Below, piece by piece: positions 1 through 9,149 of a DNA stretch of 64,000 nucleotides (the first letter of the stretch is position 1; every line of letters begins with the position of its first letter). The stretch is from Gordonia alkanivorans NBRC 16433 (lineage in GTDB: Bacteria > Actinomycetota > Actinomycetes > Mycobacteriales > Mycobacteriaceae), in the NCBI RefSeq assembly GCF_000225505.1, contig NZ_BACI01000100.1, positions 1-64,000 of the forward strand. Reading direction: 5' to 3'. Made by a program: the position numbers and the translations under genes. The notes beneath the pieces are model-generated. The model was not told where the DNA came from, did no database searches, and saw only the letters and a program-made list of their open reading frames with translations.

Positions 1-393
1 AGCGTGCTGGTCGACAACGCCCTACAGCACGGCCGCGGGATGTGTCGGATCGACGTGAGCACGCTGCAGGCCGGCGAACTGGTCCGTATCACGGTCGCCG
101 ACGAGGGCGAGGGGGTGGCCGACGAGATCTCCGCGCACATCTTCCGGCGCGGTTTCTCGGCAGGGAAGCGGCCGGGCGCCGGTCGCAGCGGCGTCGGACT
201 GTCTCTGGCGCGGGCGCTGATCGAGGCCGACGGAGGACGACTGGAACTCACCGTGCGACGTCCCCCGGTCTTCGCGATCGTCGTCCCGGCCCGGTATGCC
301 AGCGGGTACGGCGAGGAGCCGGGCGAGCAGGAGGATCCGGGCCAGGACGACTCGGACACCGACGTCACGCGTGACCGAGTTCCTCATCGTTGA
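1..393 (+). CDS. Sensor histidine kinase, C-terminal ATPase fragment (partial, 5' end outside window)
   Basis: This is the 3' end of a two-component sensor kinase gene; reading is open from base 1. About 130 residues are visible and they form the end of a HATPase_c domain: an N-box (DNALQHG), a G1 box (DEGEGV) and a G2 box with flexible lid (GVGLSLARALIEADGG). The kinase would bind ATP through these boxes and phosphorylate its own histidine, which lies upstream of the window. The tail after the ATPase core is acidic (many E, D, G) and ends at the TGA at 391-393. The last 29 bases overlap the 3' end of the convergent gtrA-like gene. Which signal it senses cannot be said from this fragment. Confidence 0.85.
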   Translation, partial: SVLVDNALQHGRGMCRIDVSTLQAGELVRITVADEGEGVADEISAHIFRRGFSAGKRPGAGRSGVGLSLARALIEADGGRLELTVRRPPVFAIVVPARYASGYGEEPGEQEDPGQDDSDTDVTRDRVPHR

Positions 394-925
394 GTTCGGC
401 GAGCGTCGGGTGCAGGTCGGTGGACCCGGCATCGCCGCCGCGCAGGAGCTCCTCCGGGAACGCGAACTTGCGCAACGCCCAGAACCGGAAGGCCATCTGC
501 ATCAGGTTGCCGATGACGTAACCGAGGATGAAGTCGACGACCACGACCTCGGACACACTCAGGTTGGACCGCATGTCGAACACGTTGTTCCCGACGAACA
601 ACGGTGCGGCCTGGAGGATGACGCCGATCCCGCTGATGATGAAGAACAGCAGCGCCTCGTGGTGCCGTTCCCGGCCGCCGCGGTTCTTGAAGGCCCACTC
701 GCGGTTGAGGATGTAGCTGAGGATCGTCGCCAGCACACCGGCGATGACCTTGGCGATCACCGGCTTGGTCTCGAGGATCGTGAGGCTCAGGCTGTAGAAG
801 ATGGCGAGGTCGAAGATGAACGTGGTGCCGCCGACCATCGCGAACTTGATGAGTTCGTGGTGCCGCATCACGAGCCGTCGGACCGGCGCTGGGAGGCGAG
901 CGATCAGCTCGTCGATCAATGGCAC
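365..925 (-). CDS. GtrA-family membrane protein
   Basis: A small polytopic protein of about 186 residues with four hydrophobic segments (roughly 27-47, 57-77, 90-110, 128-150) and a short acidic C-terminus. The pattern with basic loops (REWAFKNRGG, FRFWALRKF) is that of GtrA/DPMS-type proteins, which are thought to help move lipid-linked sugars across the membrane. I placed the start at the GTG at 925, which gives a short amphipathic lead before the first helix; an ATG at 868 would remove part of it. It is divergent from purK, as in M. tuberculosis, where Rv3277 lies beside purK; homologues there are discussed in cell-wall arabinan or galactan assembly. The specific substrate is unknown. Confidence 0.8.
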   Translation of the reverse strand: MPLIDELIARLPAPVRRLVMRHHELIKFAMVGGTTFIFDLAIFYSLSLTILETKPVIAKVIAGVLATILSYILNREWAFKNRGGRERHHEALLFFIISGIGVILQAAPLFVGNNVFDMRSNLSVSEVVVVDFILGYVIGNLMQMAFRFWALRKFAFPEELLRGGDAGSTDLHPTLAELNDEELGHA

Positions 926-1003
926 AAGATCTGAGTGTACGAAACAAAACACCGGGGACAGTTCTCCGGGCGGTTGTGCGGATGACCGACCCGACGTGCC
1001 ACG

Positions 1004-2317
1004 ATGGTTCGCGTGAATCCACGCGAGCCGGATGGAGCGCCTGTGCCCGGGCCTGTGACCTCGAATTCCACGGTGCCACCCACTCCTGAAACGGCGCGCA
1101 CTGCCGGGGCGGCGTCGGGTATGCCGAAGGTCACGATGATCGGTGGCGGACAACTCGCCCGGATGACCCATCAGGCGGCGATCGCCCTCGGACAGTGTCT
1201 GCGTGTCCTGGCCGCATCCGAGTCCGATCCCGCCGCACAGGTGAGCGCCGACATCGTCCTCGGCTCGCACGACGAACTCGACGACCTCCGCCGCGCGGCC
1301 GCGGGTGCCGCTGCACTGACCTTCGACCACGAGGGTGTGCCGCTGCGCCACCTGGAGGCACTCGAAGCCGAAGGGGTGGCGGTCCTGCCGCCGTCGAAGG
1401 CGCTGCACTTCGCCCAGGACAAGCTGGCCATGCGCGTTCGCCTGGCCGAGCTGGGTCTGCCGGTACCGGCGTTCGCCGATCTCGCCGGCGACCGTGCCGC
1501 CGCCCGCGCACGTCTCATCGAGTTCGGCGAGGCCAACAACTGGGAGATCGTCATCAAGGCGGTCCGTGGCGGCTACGACGGCCGTGGGGTCTGGCTGGTC
1601 GACGGCGCCGACGAGGCGCTCGCGGTCTTCGACGAGTACCCGTCCGATGCTCCGGCGCTGCTGGCCGAGCAGAAGGTGCCGATGCGGCGCGAACTGTCGG
1701 CGATGATCGCCCGGTCCCCGTTCGGGCAGGGCGCGGCGTGGCCGGTCGTGGAAACGATCCAGCGTCACGGCCAGTGCGCCGTCGTCCTCGCACCCGCACC
1801 GGATCTCTCCGACGCGGTCGCCGAGCAGGCACAGCAGATGGCATTGCGGCTCGCCGACGAACTCGGTGTGGTCGGCGTCATGGCGATGGAACTCTTCGAG
1901 ACCGTCGACGGCGAGCTCGTCGTCAACGAACTCGCGATGCGTCCGCACAACAGCGGTCACTGGACGATGGACGGCGCGGTCACCTCGCAGTTCGAGCAGC
2001 ATCTGCGTGCCGTCCTCGACTACCCGCTGGGCAACACCGCACCGACCTCGCCGCTGACCGTGATGGCCAACATCCTGGGCGCGCCGACCGCCCCGGAGAT
2101 GTCCATGGACGAACGTCTTCACCACCTGATGGCGCGCATGCCCGAGGCGAAGGTGCATCTGTACGGCAAGGGCGAGCGTCGCGACCGGAAGATCGGCCAC
2201 GTGAACGTCGTCGGCCGCCAGGGTGAATCGATGGAATCGGTGCGTGAGCGCGCCGAGCGTGCCGCGCAGTGGATGTCGCACGCGACGTGGACCGACGGAT
2301 GGGATGTGCATTCATGA
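1004..2317 (+). CDS. purK: 5-(carboxyamino)imidazole ribonucleotide synthase, PurK
   Basis: PurK is the ATP-grasp enzyme that carboxylates aminoimidazole ribonucleotide with bicarbonate and ATP in purine synthesis. The first recognisable motif is the glycine-rich [12 protein letters not shown] around residues 43-54, followed by the ATP-grasp core and the C-terminal RPHNSGHWT signature. With the ATG at 1004 the protein has 437 residues, including about 40 unstructured N-terminal residues; a GTG at 1013 or the ATG at 1121 are alternative starts. The mycobacterial enzyme is also about 430 residues long, which favours a long form. It overlaps purE by the 4 bases ATGA, so the two subunits are probably translated together. 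Confidence 0.95.
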   Translation: MVRVNPREPDGAPVPGPVTSNSTVPPTPETARTAGAASGMPKVTMIGGGQLARMTHQAAIALGQCLRVLAASESDPAAQVSADIVLGSHDELDDLRRAAAGAAALTFDHEGVPLRHLEALEAEGVAVLPPSKALHFAQDKLAMRVRLAELGLPVPAFADLAGDRAAARARLIEFGEANNWEIVIKAVRGGYDGRGVWLVDGADEALAVFDEYPSDAPALLAEQKVPMRRELSAMIARSPFGQGAAWPVVETIQRHGQCAVVLAPAPDLSDAVAEQAQQMALRLADELGVVGVMAMELFETVDGELVVNELAMRPHNSGHWTMDGAVTSQFEQHLRAVLDYPLGNTAPTSPLTVMANILGAPTAPEMSMDERLHHLMARMPEAKVHLYGKGERRDRKIGHVNVVGRQGESMESVRERAERAAQWMSHATWTDGWDVHS

Positions 2318-2835
2318 GTGAGACCGCAGAGTTCCGGGGTCCCCGCGTGGGCCTGATCATGGGCAGCGACTCCGACTGGCCGACGATGAAGGCCGCCGCG
2401 GAGGCGCTCGCCGAATTCGACGTGCCGTTCCAGGTGGGTGTCGTCTCCGCGCACCGCACCCCGCAGCGAATGCTCGACTACGCCGCCGGCGCCGCCGCCA
2501 ATGGTATCGAGGTCATCATCGCGGGAGCCGGTGGGGCAGCGCATCTTCCGGGCATGGTCGCCTCGGCGACCCCGCTCCCGGTCATCGGTGTGCCGGTGCC
2601 GCTGCGTCACCTCGACGGACTCGACTCGCTGCTGTCGATCGTGCAGATGCCCGCAGGCGTGCCCGTCGCGACCGTCTCGGTCGGCGGCGCGCGCAACGCC
2701 GGTCTGCTCGCCGTGCGCATCCTCGCCTCGTCCGACCCCGCCCTGCAGGAACGGATGGTGTCCTTCCAGAAGGGCCTCGAGCAGATGGTCCTCGACAAGG
2801 ATGCCGCCCTGCAGCAGGAACTGCTCGGCGACTAG
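2314..2835 (+). CDS. purE: N5-carboxyaminoimidazole ribonucleotide mutase, PurE
   Basis: PurE shifts the carboxyl group of N5-CAIR to give CAIR, the step after PurK in purine synthesis. The 173-residue protein has the class I PurE signatures: GSDSDWP near residue 18 (substrate phosphate binding), SAHRTP (catalytic histidine) and the glycine-rich [14 protein letters not shown]. The start is the ATG inside the ATGA overlap with purK; an in-frame start further upstream would only run back into the purK 3' end. It ends within 3 bases of the convergent dienelactone-hydrolase-like gene. Confidence 0.96.
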   Translation: MSETAEFRGPRVGLIMGSDSDWPTMKAAAEALAEFDVPFQVGVVSAHRTPQRMLDYAAGAAANGIEVIIAGAGGAAHLPGMVASATPLPVIGVPVPLRHLDGLDSLLSIVQMPAGVPVATVSVGGARNAGLLAVRILASSDPALQERMVSFQKGLEQMVLDKDAALQQELLGD

Positions 2836-3686
2836 CCCTGTCCGGCAGGCGATTCCGGAATGGTGGGCTGCAGACCGAGTTTGTCGGTGAAGAAGTGCAG
2901 CACCCGGTCGAACGCCTCCCTGGTGGGTTGTCCGGGTTCGTCGTAGAGGTCCTCGGTCAGCACCGAATGCGGCCGGGGGAACATCGAATCCGGGTTCGCC
3001 GCGTCGTCGGGGAGTTCGATCCCGATGAACGAGTCGCCGAGAAGCTCTTGGAGATAGGCGAATCGCGACCGCGGCGAGAGTTGATCGCCGGCGAAGCGCA
3101 GACCCATCACCTCGAGACCGCGAGCGCACCGCGCCTGCACCTTGGCGAGATCGGCGGCGTCGACGTCGATCGCGCGGGCGCGCCCGGGAAGCACCGCGAA
3201 CGGCAACGACGGCTGCGAGAGCACCGGCGCCAGCATCCGTTCGTCGGTCGCCATCGCGAGCGCGAAGCCGCCGGTGAAACACATCCCGACCGCGCCCACC
3301 CCGGGGCCGCCGCAGCGGTCGTGCTCGCGGGCGGCGAGTTCGCGCAGCCATGCTGCGACCGGTGATGTCTTTCCCGTTGCGAGGATGGTGAATTCGCGGG
3401 TGATGCAGGTCTTGGCGATGGTGCCCAGCATGTTGCGCACCGCTCCCACACGGCCGAGATTGTCCGGTCGCGGGTCCTGACCGTCGACGCCGAACAGCGA
3501 CGGCATGACGGCCGTTGCGCCGAGATCTGCGATGCGTCGGGCCACATTCGCGACCTTCGGGCTGATGCCCGGCATCTCGGCGATCACGATGACCGCGGGG
3601 CCCGTGCCCTTGCGGTAGACGCGGCGGGTGTCACCGCGCAGCGCTACGTCCTCCGCGGTGAAGTCGTCGAGCGGATCGTCGGCCAT
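2832..3686 (-). CDS. Dienelactone hydrolase family protein
   Basis: An alpha/beta-hydrolase of the dienelactone hydrolase (DLH) family, 284 residues and probably cytosolic. The nucleophile elbow GMCFTGG has cysteine 136 in the nucleophile position, the hallmark that separates DLH proteins from serine hydrolases. A late histidine (HSVL or HFF) could complete the triad. DLH enzymes cleave lactones in chlorocatechol breakdown, but most actinobacterial paralogues have no known substrate, so only the family is called. The gene lies 6 bases after the Ddn-like gene on the same strand and probably shares its transcript. Its stop codon overlaps that of purE on the other strand. Confidence 0.82.
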   Translation of the reverse strand: MADDPLDDFTAEDVALRGDTRRVYRKGTGPAVIVIAEMPGISPKVANVARRIADLGATAVMPSLFGVDGQDPRPDNLGRVGAVRNMLGTIAKTCITREFTILATGKTSPVAAWLRELAAREHDRCGGPGVGAVGMCFTGGFALAMATDERMLAPVLSQPSLPFAVLPGRARAIDVDAADLAKVQARCARGLEVMGLRFAGDQLSPRSRFAYLQELLGDSFIGIELPDDAANPDSMFPRPHSVLTEDLYDEPGQPTREAFDRVLHFFTDKLGLQPTIPESPAGQG

Positions 3687-3692
3687 CGCGGG

Positions 3693-4067
3693 TCAGTCCT
3701 TGTGGAGGGTGCCGAGGAGCGCCGACTCGAAGGGCATCGCGAAGATCTTGGCGCCGCCGGCGAGGTCGGGGGAGTCCGACGGCACGACGCGGGGCCCGGT
3801 GACCCGATAACGCTTGTCCTTGCGGACGATGGCGAAGGAACCGGCCGCCTGCACGTTGCGCACCCAGTCGGTGTGCCTGCCGTACGTGAGAACGATGGTG
3901 AGCTTGTCCCGGTCGACCCAGGCCAGCACCGGGATCGAATACGTCTTCCCGGACTTGCGGCCGACGTGCTCGACCATGGCGAACGGTGGCAGGTGAGGTG
4001 CCCACATCCGCTGTATCGGATTGGTGACGATCTTGTTGAATCGGGCCAGTGCGTCAGGTAGTCGCAT
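3693..4067 (-). CDS. Deazaflavin (F420)-dependent nitroreductase-family protein
   Basis: A 124-residue protein of the DUF385/Ddn-like split beta-barrel family. The diagnostic stretch is the region after residue 30, with VGRKSGK, a proline-rich strand and LTYGRHTDWVRNVQAAG; the GRxSG and DW-NV elements belong to the cofactor-binding face in Ddn-like proteins. Members use coenzyme F420 or related flavins, or bind fatty acids; the reaction here is unknown. The start is the ATG at 4067, giving a length normal for the family. It is followed by the DLH gene after 6 bases and sits 53 bases downstream of the TIGR03089 gene, so the three may form one transcript. Confidence 0.8.
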   Translation of the reverse strand: MRLPDALARFNKIVTNPIQRMWAPHLPPFAMVEHVGRKSGKTYSIPVLAWVDRDKLTIVLTYGRHTDWVRNVQAAGSFAIVRKDKRYRVTGPRVVPSDSPDLAGGAKIFAMPFESALLGTLHKD

Positions 4068-4120
4068 GTCCCCACTGTGCCGTATCAGCTCCGATCTTGC
4101 GGGCCGAGCGGCATTTGCGG

Positions 4121-4861
4121 CTATTCGGCGAAGACGACGCCGGCCTTCTCGACCTCGGCGATCGCGGTCACCCGCTCCGCGGTCGCGTTGGCGACGTGCA
4201 CGAGACTGCCTCCGGCGATCATCGGTGCGAGCAGGTGGGCGAGAACGCCTGATGCGGTGTGCCAGGGGCGCGTCGACACCACGCGGGTACCTGAGGCGAT
4301 GCCGTCGCGCTCGGCGACCGTGCGGGCTTCGGAGATCACCTCGGCCGTCGGGGTGCCGTCGAGCGCCTCGACGGCGGGGGACCGCGAGACGAACTGGTCG
4401 CCGTGCACCCGCACGACGCTGCCGTAGTCGCCGACCCCGGGCGGGAGATCCCGCAGGGGCAGCGCGAACGGATCGAGTGATGCCACCACGACCTCGTCGG
4501 CATCGGGATGGTCGTCGAGACGGTCGCGAGAGGTGAAGACCACCAGCGGTTCCGACGCGTCCGCGGTGGCGTCCGGTCCCGGGATGCGGACATCGGCGCC
4601 GGACCACAGTGCGCCGAGCAGGATTCCGGCGGTCTGCCAGTGCTCGGGCAGGTCCACCACGACGACATCCCCGGCGTCCACGCCGATCTCGTCCACCAGA
4701 TAGTTGGCGGTCTTGGCCGCCCAGTTGCCGAGGGTGGCCGCCGACAGCTCGGTGCGCTCGCCCGTCGCCTCGTCGTAGTAGGTCAGCAGCGGACGCGAAT
4801 GATCGGTCACCGCACCGAAGATCGCGTCGGCGACGGTGTCATGAGTGCTCAGTTCACGCAC
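4121..4861 (-). CDS. TIGR03089 family protein (AMP-binding-enzyme-like)
   Basis: A 246-residue protein resembling the N-terminal part of acyl-CoA synthetase/AMP-binding enzymes: LTYYDEATGERTELSA at residues 26-41, then WAAKTANYLVDEIG and VDLPEHWQTAGILLGALWSG. The classical P-loop of adenylating enzymes is not obvious and the C-terminal domain is missing, so it is unlikely to be a full ligase. It fits the actinobacterial TIGR03089 family. The GTG start at 4861 overlaps the end of the LCP gene by 13 bases, so translation is probably coupled. In M. tuberculosis, Rv3268 sits in the same place beside the LCP gene Rv3267. Function unknown. Confidence 0.75.
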   Translation of the reverse strand: MRELSTHDTVADAIFGAVTDHSRPLLTYYDEATGERTELSAATLGNWAAKTANYLVDEIGVDAGDVVVVDLPEHWQTAGILLGALWSGADVRIPGPDATADASEPLVVFTSRDRLDDHPDADEVVVASLDPFALPLRDLPPGVGDYGSVVRVHGDQFVSRSPAVEALDGTPTAEVISEARTVAERDGIASGTRVVSTRPWHTASGVLAHLLAPMIAGGSLVHVANATAERVTAIAEVEKAGVVFAE

Positions 4862-7053
4862 ATCGGCCCCTCGTTCCCGGCGGTGATCGGCGGCCGCTTG
4901 TTGCCGACGCGCTCACTGGCCGGGGTGTTGTCGGTCTGGTCACCGGTGTCGCCGAGCCCGCCCGGACCGGCGTAGGTGTTGGTGAGGATCACCTTGAGCC
5001 GGTCGTCGGCGAGCTTCGGGTCCTCGACGACCTTCACGCCGCCGAGGTCCTTGGCGAGCAGCCGGGCGGCGTCACCGTTCTCCTTGGCGTAGACCACCGA
5101 GTCCTTGGTGTCGGCCTTGCCGCTGGAGGTCTCACCGGACTGATAACCCTTGTTGGTCAGGATGTTCGCCACATTGGACCCGAGTCCGTCGATCGTGCCG
5201 GCGTTGACGACGTCGACCTTGAAGTCGCCGCGCTGGGTGTCACCGCCCGTCTGCTTGGGCGTGAGGAGATCGCTGGTGTAGGTCTTCACCGCCTGCGGGT
5301 CGACCTCGACGACGGACTGCAGACCGTCCTCGCTCCAGCCCTGTTCGGTGACGATCGGGATCGTCGCGAACTTCACCCGCCCGCCGCTGAGGTCCTTCAG
5401 CTGCTCGGCGAAGCTGATGATGTTCCAGCCGTCGTCGATCACGATGGAGCGCGCCACCGCGTTCTGCATCTCGGAGAGCTTGCCCGGGTCGGTGAGAGTG
5501 CCTGCGGACAGCACCTTCTGGGTCAGCGAGGCCATGAAGGCCTGCTGACGGGTGATGCGGTCGAGGTCGCCGCGGGGGAGTCCGTGGCGCTGGCGCACGA
5601 AGCTCAGCGCGCGGGGGCCGTTGAGCGTCTGGACACCCTTGCGGAATCGGGCGCCGCTCAACGGATCCCGAACCGGTGCGTTGAGGCAGACGTCGATGCC
5701 GCCGACCGCATTGGTCAGCAGGACGAAACCGAGCAGACCGACCTCCGCGTAGTGGTCGACCTGGACGCCGGTGAGGTTGGCGACGGTGTCCACCAACGCC
5801 TTCCGGCCCGCGAGCGTGCCTTCCTTCTCCGCTTCCTCAGGTGACTGCCCGGCTTCGACGGCACGGGCGCGCACGCCTTCGCGGGTGGTGCCGTAGGCGG
5901 CGTTGATCTTGCTCATGCCGATTCCGGGAACGTGGACGTACGAGTCACGCGGGATCGAGATCGCGGTGGCCGACGAACCGTCTTCGGGGATGCGCACCAA
6001 CAGGATGGTGTCGGTGTTGGTGGCGACCTCCTCGCCCGAACGGAGGAGCTTGATCTCCTCCGGCGAGAGCGGGTTGCCCTTCGCGTCGGTGCGGGAGTCG
6101 GTGCCCACCAACAGGATGTCGACGGCGCCGTCCTTCGCGCCGCCCAGGCCGAGTCCACCGAGCTGCGTGATGCGAGTCTCCAGATCGGACATCGTGTTCC
6201 AGGCGTAGCCGGTGCACAGCAGCACGGCGACCGATGCGATCGCGATCAGCGCGCGGCCCCAGCCGGCTCCGGACGCCCAACCGGCGCGAGGGCGCGTCGA
6301 GGTGCCGGGCGGTGCGGTCGGCGGCGTCGCCGGTGCGCCCGTCCTCGGTGTTCCGGACTTCGGCGCGCCCTTCTCGGGGGAGCCGGTCCCGACCGTGCCC
6401 TCACCGGCAGTCGCCTTGGGAGAGGCTGCCTTCCGGGCGGGCGACTTCGGCGACGCTGCCTTCCGCGGTCCGGCTGCCTTCGTCGGGGCTGCCTTCTTCG
6501 CGGCGCTCTTCTTCGCGGGAGCCTGCCCGGGGTCGGGACGGGGTCGACGCTTGCGGGCGGTGTCCCGAGGTGTGGGGTCCTCAGGTGCGGGTCGCCGGCG
6601 TTCGGCGGGCTTCGAGCGCGTGTGGATCTCGCCGGACGAGCGTCGACCGAGAGGCTCGTCGGCACGACGCGGACGGCGGGGGGACGCAGGATCCTGCGGT
6701 GGGACACGCCGGCGAGGATCACGCTCCTCGCCGGGGCGTCGTCGGGGCATGCCCTCGGCGTCGCGGGCGGGGATACGTTCCGGAGGTGGCTGGCGTCGCG
6801 CCCGCTCCGCGGAATCGGCACGGGTCGGTGCCTCGGGAGCACGCCGAACCACGCGGCGTCGGGGACCGGCCGCCTCGGCGTCCACGGGACGCGGGCGGGC
6901 ACCGTGGGGAGGCCGCCCCGGTTCACCAGCGCGTTCGCCGCGCACCGGCCGTCGGCCGTTGTCGGCATCCGGAGTGCGCCGGCTGCCCGGCTCCGGCGGT
7001 ACCGCACGCCGGGGACGCGGCCGCCCACGTGCGCCGTCGGATGGTGAATCCAC
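4849..7053 (-). CDS. LytR-CpsA-Psr (LCP) family cell-wall ligase with long basic N-terminal tail
   Basis: LCP enzymes move lipid-carried polymers onto peptidoglycan; the M. tuberculosis homologue in this neighbourhood (Rv3267, Lcp1) joins arabinogalactan to peptidoglycan. The 734-residue protein has a cytoplasmic tail of about 260 residues, one transmembrane helix at about 267-286, an outer LCP domain (DILLVGTDSRTD near 312, ISIPRDSYVHVPG near 366, SFVRQRHGLPRGDLDRITRQQ with the arginines that grip the pyrophosphate), and a C-terminal LytR_C domain (VDVVNAGTIDGLGSNVA). The tail is rich in R and P, then K, A and P (about 179-215). The GTG at 7053 is divergent from rmlD. See the finding on the tail. 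Confidence 0.93.
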   Translation of the reverse strand: MDSPSDGARGRPRPRRAVPPEPGSRRTPDADNGRRPVRGERAGEPGRPPHGARPRPVDAEAAGPRRRVVRRAPEAPTRADSAERARRQPPPERIPARDAEGMPRRRPGEERDPRRRVPPQDPASPRRPRRADEPLGRRSSGEIHTRSKPAERRRPAPEDPTPRDTARKRRPRPDPGQAPAKKSAAKKAAPTKAAGPRKAASPKSPARKAASPKATAGEGTVGTGSPEKGAPKSGTPRTGAPATPPTAPPGTSTRPRAGWASGAGWGRALIAIASVAVLLCTGYAWNTMSDLETRITQLGGLGLGGAKDGAVDILLVGTDSRTDAKGNPLSPEEIKLLRSGEEVATNTDTILLVRIPEDGSSATAISIPRDSYVHVPGIGMSKINAAYGTTREGVRARAVEAGQSPEEAEKEGTLAGRKALVDTVANLTGVQVDHYAEVGLLGFVLLTNAVGGIDVCLNAPVRDPLSGARFRKGVQTLNGPRALSFVRQRHGLPRGDLDRITRQQAFMASLTQKVLSAGTLTDPGKLSEMQNAVARSIVIDDGWNIISFAEQLKDLSGGRVKFATIPIVTEQGWSEDGLQSVVEVDPQAVKTYTSDLLTPKQTGGDTQRGDFKVDVVNAGTIDGLGSNVANILTNKGYQSGETSSGKADTKDSVVYAKENGDAARLLAKDLGGVKVVEDPKLADDRLKVILTNTYAGPGGLGDTGDQTDNTPASERVGNKRPPITAGNEGPMCVN

Positions 7054-7268
7054 TGGTCAGCGGTCCCTTTCGAGTTCGTCATGCTGCTCGACGGTGGCGC
7101 CGGTAGGTCCGCGCCATGGGATTGTCGGTGCAGAAGTGAAAGTTGGTGTTGTGCTGTCGTCAGGCTACTGAAGTGATTCGGGAATCCGAGAACGCAACGC
7201 CGAGGAGTCGAGTAGCGGTCGTCACGTGGATGACCGTGGAGTCGTGGCCCACCAGGGTCTGCGGCACG

Positions 7269-8204
7269 ATGGTGCGCATGCGCGTCACGCCCAGCACCCC
7301 CACCGTGTACATCGTCGGCGCCGGCGGTCAGCTCGGCACCGCACTCCAGGGGAGGTCGGCCCAGGCGCCCGACTCCGTGGTGTGTCGACCCCTGACCTCC
7401 GCCGACATCGACATCGCCGACGAGACGTCGGTGGCGGCCGCGCTCGGCGACCTCGGGCCCGATGACGTCGTCGTCAACTGCGCCGCCTACACCGACGTCG
7501 ACGGCGCCGAGTCGGACGTCGACGGCGCCCGCCGCGTCAACGCCACCGGTCCCGCCGTGCTCGCGGCCCACACCGCCGCCGCGGGGGCATGGCTGATCCA
7601 CGTCTCCACCGACTACGTGTTCCCGGGTGCCGCACCCGCCTCAGACCGTCCCGATGGCTACGAACCCGACGACGTGAGCGGCGAACCGGCCACCGTCTAC
7701 GGGGCCACCAAACTCGCGGGCGAACGCGCCGTCCTCGATGCGGACCCGCGCGCCACCGTCGTGCGCACCGCCTGGGTGTACACCGGCGGGCCCGAGAGCC
7801 GCGACTTCGTGGGGACGATGCGGCGTCTCGAGCAGGCGCGCGAGACCGTGTCGGTCGTCGACGACCAGCTCGGTTCACCCACCTATTGCATCGACCTCGC
7901 CGACGGGTTGTGGGAACTCGTGGCCGCCGGGCCCCGCGCCGAGGTCGCCGGAGCCGTCCTGCACGCCACCAACGCGGGCCGCGCGACCTGGTTCGACGTG
8001 GCCGCAGCCGTCTTCGAGGAGGTCGGCGCCGAACGGTCACGCGTACTGCCCACGACCACGGCGGAGTTCCCGCGCCCGGCACCGCGCCCGGCCTACTCGG
8101 TGCTGTCCGGGCGTTCCTGGGCCGCGGCAGGGCTGACCCCGCTGCGGGACTGGCGTGCCGCGCTGCACGCGTCGATCGCCGAGTCAGAGGGTTCGTTACC
8201 CTGA
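7269..8204 (+). CDS. rmlD: dTDP-4-dehydrorhamnose reductase, RmlD
   Basis: RmlD makes dTDP-L-rhamnose, the sugar of the linker between peptidoglycan and arabinogalactan, by NAD(P)H-dependent reduction of dTDP-4-keto-rhamnose. It is a short-chain dehydrogenase of the extended type: GAGGQLG nucleotide loop near the start, NCAAYTDVDGAE, the serine of HVSTDYVF and the Tyr-x3-Lys catalytic pair in YGATKLAGE, plus the substrate motif GSPTY. Two close ATGs (7269 and 7278) are possible; I used the first, giving 311 residues. wbbL begins 5 bases after its stop, so the two are co-transcribed. Confidence 0.92.
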   Translation: MVRMRVTPSTPTVYIVGAGGQLGTALQGRSAQAPDSVVCRPLTSADIDIADETSVAAALGDLGPDDVVVNCAAYTDVDGAESDVDGARRVNATGPAVLAAHTAAAGAWLIHVSTDYVFPGAAPASDRPDGYEPDDVSGEPATVYGATKLAGERAVLDADPRATVVRTAWVYTGGPESRDFVGTMRRLEQARETVSVVDDQLGSPTYCIDLADGLWELVAAGPRAEVAGAVLHATNAGRATWFDVAAAVFEEVGAERSRVLPTTTAEFPRPAPRPAYSVLSGRSWAAAGLTPLRDWRAALHASIAESEGSLP

Positions 8205-8208
8205 GCCG

Positions 8209-9105
8209 GTGCCCGCTCAGCTAGCCGTCGTCACGGTGACCTACTCCTCCGGTGATCACCTCGCGACATTCCTCCGCAGTCTCGACGCCGTGACCGACGT
8301 GATGCCGCAGGTCATCATCGCCGACAACGGCTCCGACGACGGCGCACCCGAGAAGGCCGAGCAGGACTACGAGTCCGTCACGCTGGTCCGCACCGGCGGC
8401 AACCTCGGCTACGGGCGTGCGATGAACCGCGGGGTCGCCGAACTCGATCCCGGCATCGAGTTCGTGCTCATCGCCAACCCCGACGTCGAGTGGAAGCCCG
8501 GCTCGATCGACGAGTTGCTCGCCGCCGCGCAGCGCTGGCCGCGTGCCGGGTCCCTCGGACCGCTGATCCGCGAACCCGACGGCACCGTCTACCCGTCGGC
8601 GCGTCGCGTCCCGGACCTCGTCTCCGGCACCGGTCACGCCATCCTCGGCACGGTGTGGAAGTCCAACCCGTGGACCGCGGCCTATCGCGCCGACGACGAG
8701 GCCCCGTCGGAACGGGCCGTCGGCTGGCTCTCCGGCTCGTGCCTGTTGATGCGCCGCAAGGCCTTCGACGCCGTCGGCGGTTTCGACCCGCGCTACTTCA
8801 TGTACATGGAGGACGTCGACCTCGGCGACCGCCTCGGCAAGGCCGGGTGGCAGAACGTCTACGTCCCCTCGGCGGAGATCGTGCACACCAAGGGCCACAG
8901 CGCGGGCCGGCACCCGGAGAAGATGCTGCCCGCGCACCACGAGAGCGCATACCGGTTCCAGGCCGACCGCAACACCGGCGTCCTACGCGCTCCGCTGCGG
9001 CTCGCGCTGCGGGCCGGGTTGGCCGTGCGCTCCCGCCTCGCAGTACGGGCCGCCCGCCGAGCATTGTCGGCTCAGAACACCCCGACGAGCGAAAACAACG
9101 GATAG
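8209..9105 (+). CDS. wbbL: Rhamnosyltransferase WbbL (GT2 family)
   Basis: WbbL adds rhamnose from dTDP-rhamnose to GlcNAc-PP-decaprenol and so completes the linker on which galactan is built; it is a peripheral membrane enzyme. The 298-residue protein opens with the GT-A fold (VVTVTYSSG), then IADNGSDDG for the nucleotide, ANPDVEW as the metal-binding DxD equivalent, WLSGSCLLMRR and the acidic catalytic stretch YMEDVDLGDR. The C-terminal basic helices would lie on the membrane. The GTG at 8209 follows the rmlD stop closely; an upstream in-frame start at 8155 would overlap rmlD by 50 bases and is less likely. The order rmlD-wbbL-manB matches mycobacteria (Rv3266c-Rv3264c). Confidence 0.93.
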   Translation: MPAQLAVVTVTYSSGDHLATFLRSLDAVTDVMPQVIIADNGSDDGAPEKAEQDYESVTLVRTGGNLGYGRAMNRGVAELDPGIEFVLIANPDVEWKPGSIDELLAAAQRWPRAGSLGPLIREPDGTVYPSARRVPDLVSGTGHAILGTVWKSNPWTAAYRADDEAPSERAVGWLSGSCLLMRRKAFDAVGGFDPRYFMYMEDVDLGDRLGKAGWQNVYVPSAEIVHTKGHSAGRHPEKMLPAHHESAYRFQADRNTGVLRAPLRLALRAGLAVRSRLAVRAARRALSAQNTPTSENNG

Positions 9106-9149
9106 GTGCTGAAGTGAGTACCGATCATCACGAAGAAGGGACCGATCAA

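Noticed and set aside
365-2311. Long minus-strand open frame of 648 codons
   Set aside because: Only its last 186 codons (the GtrA-like protein) look real; the rest is the antisense of purK, common in high-GC DNA.
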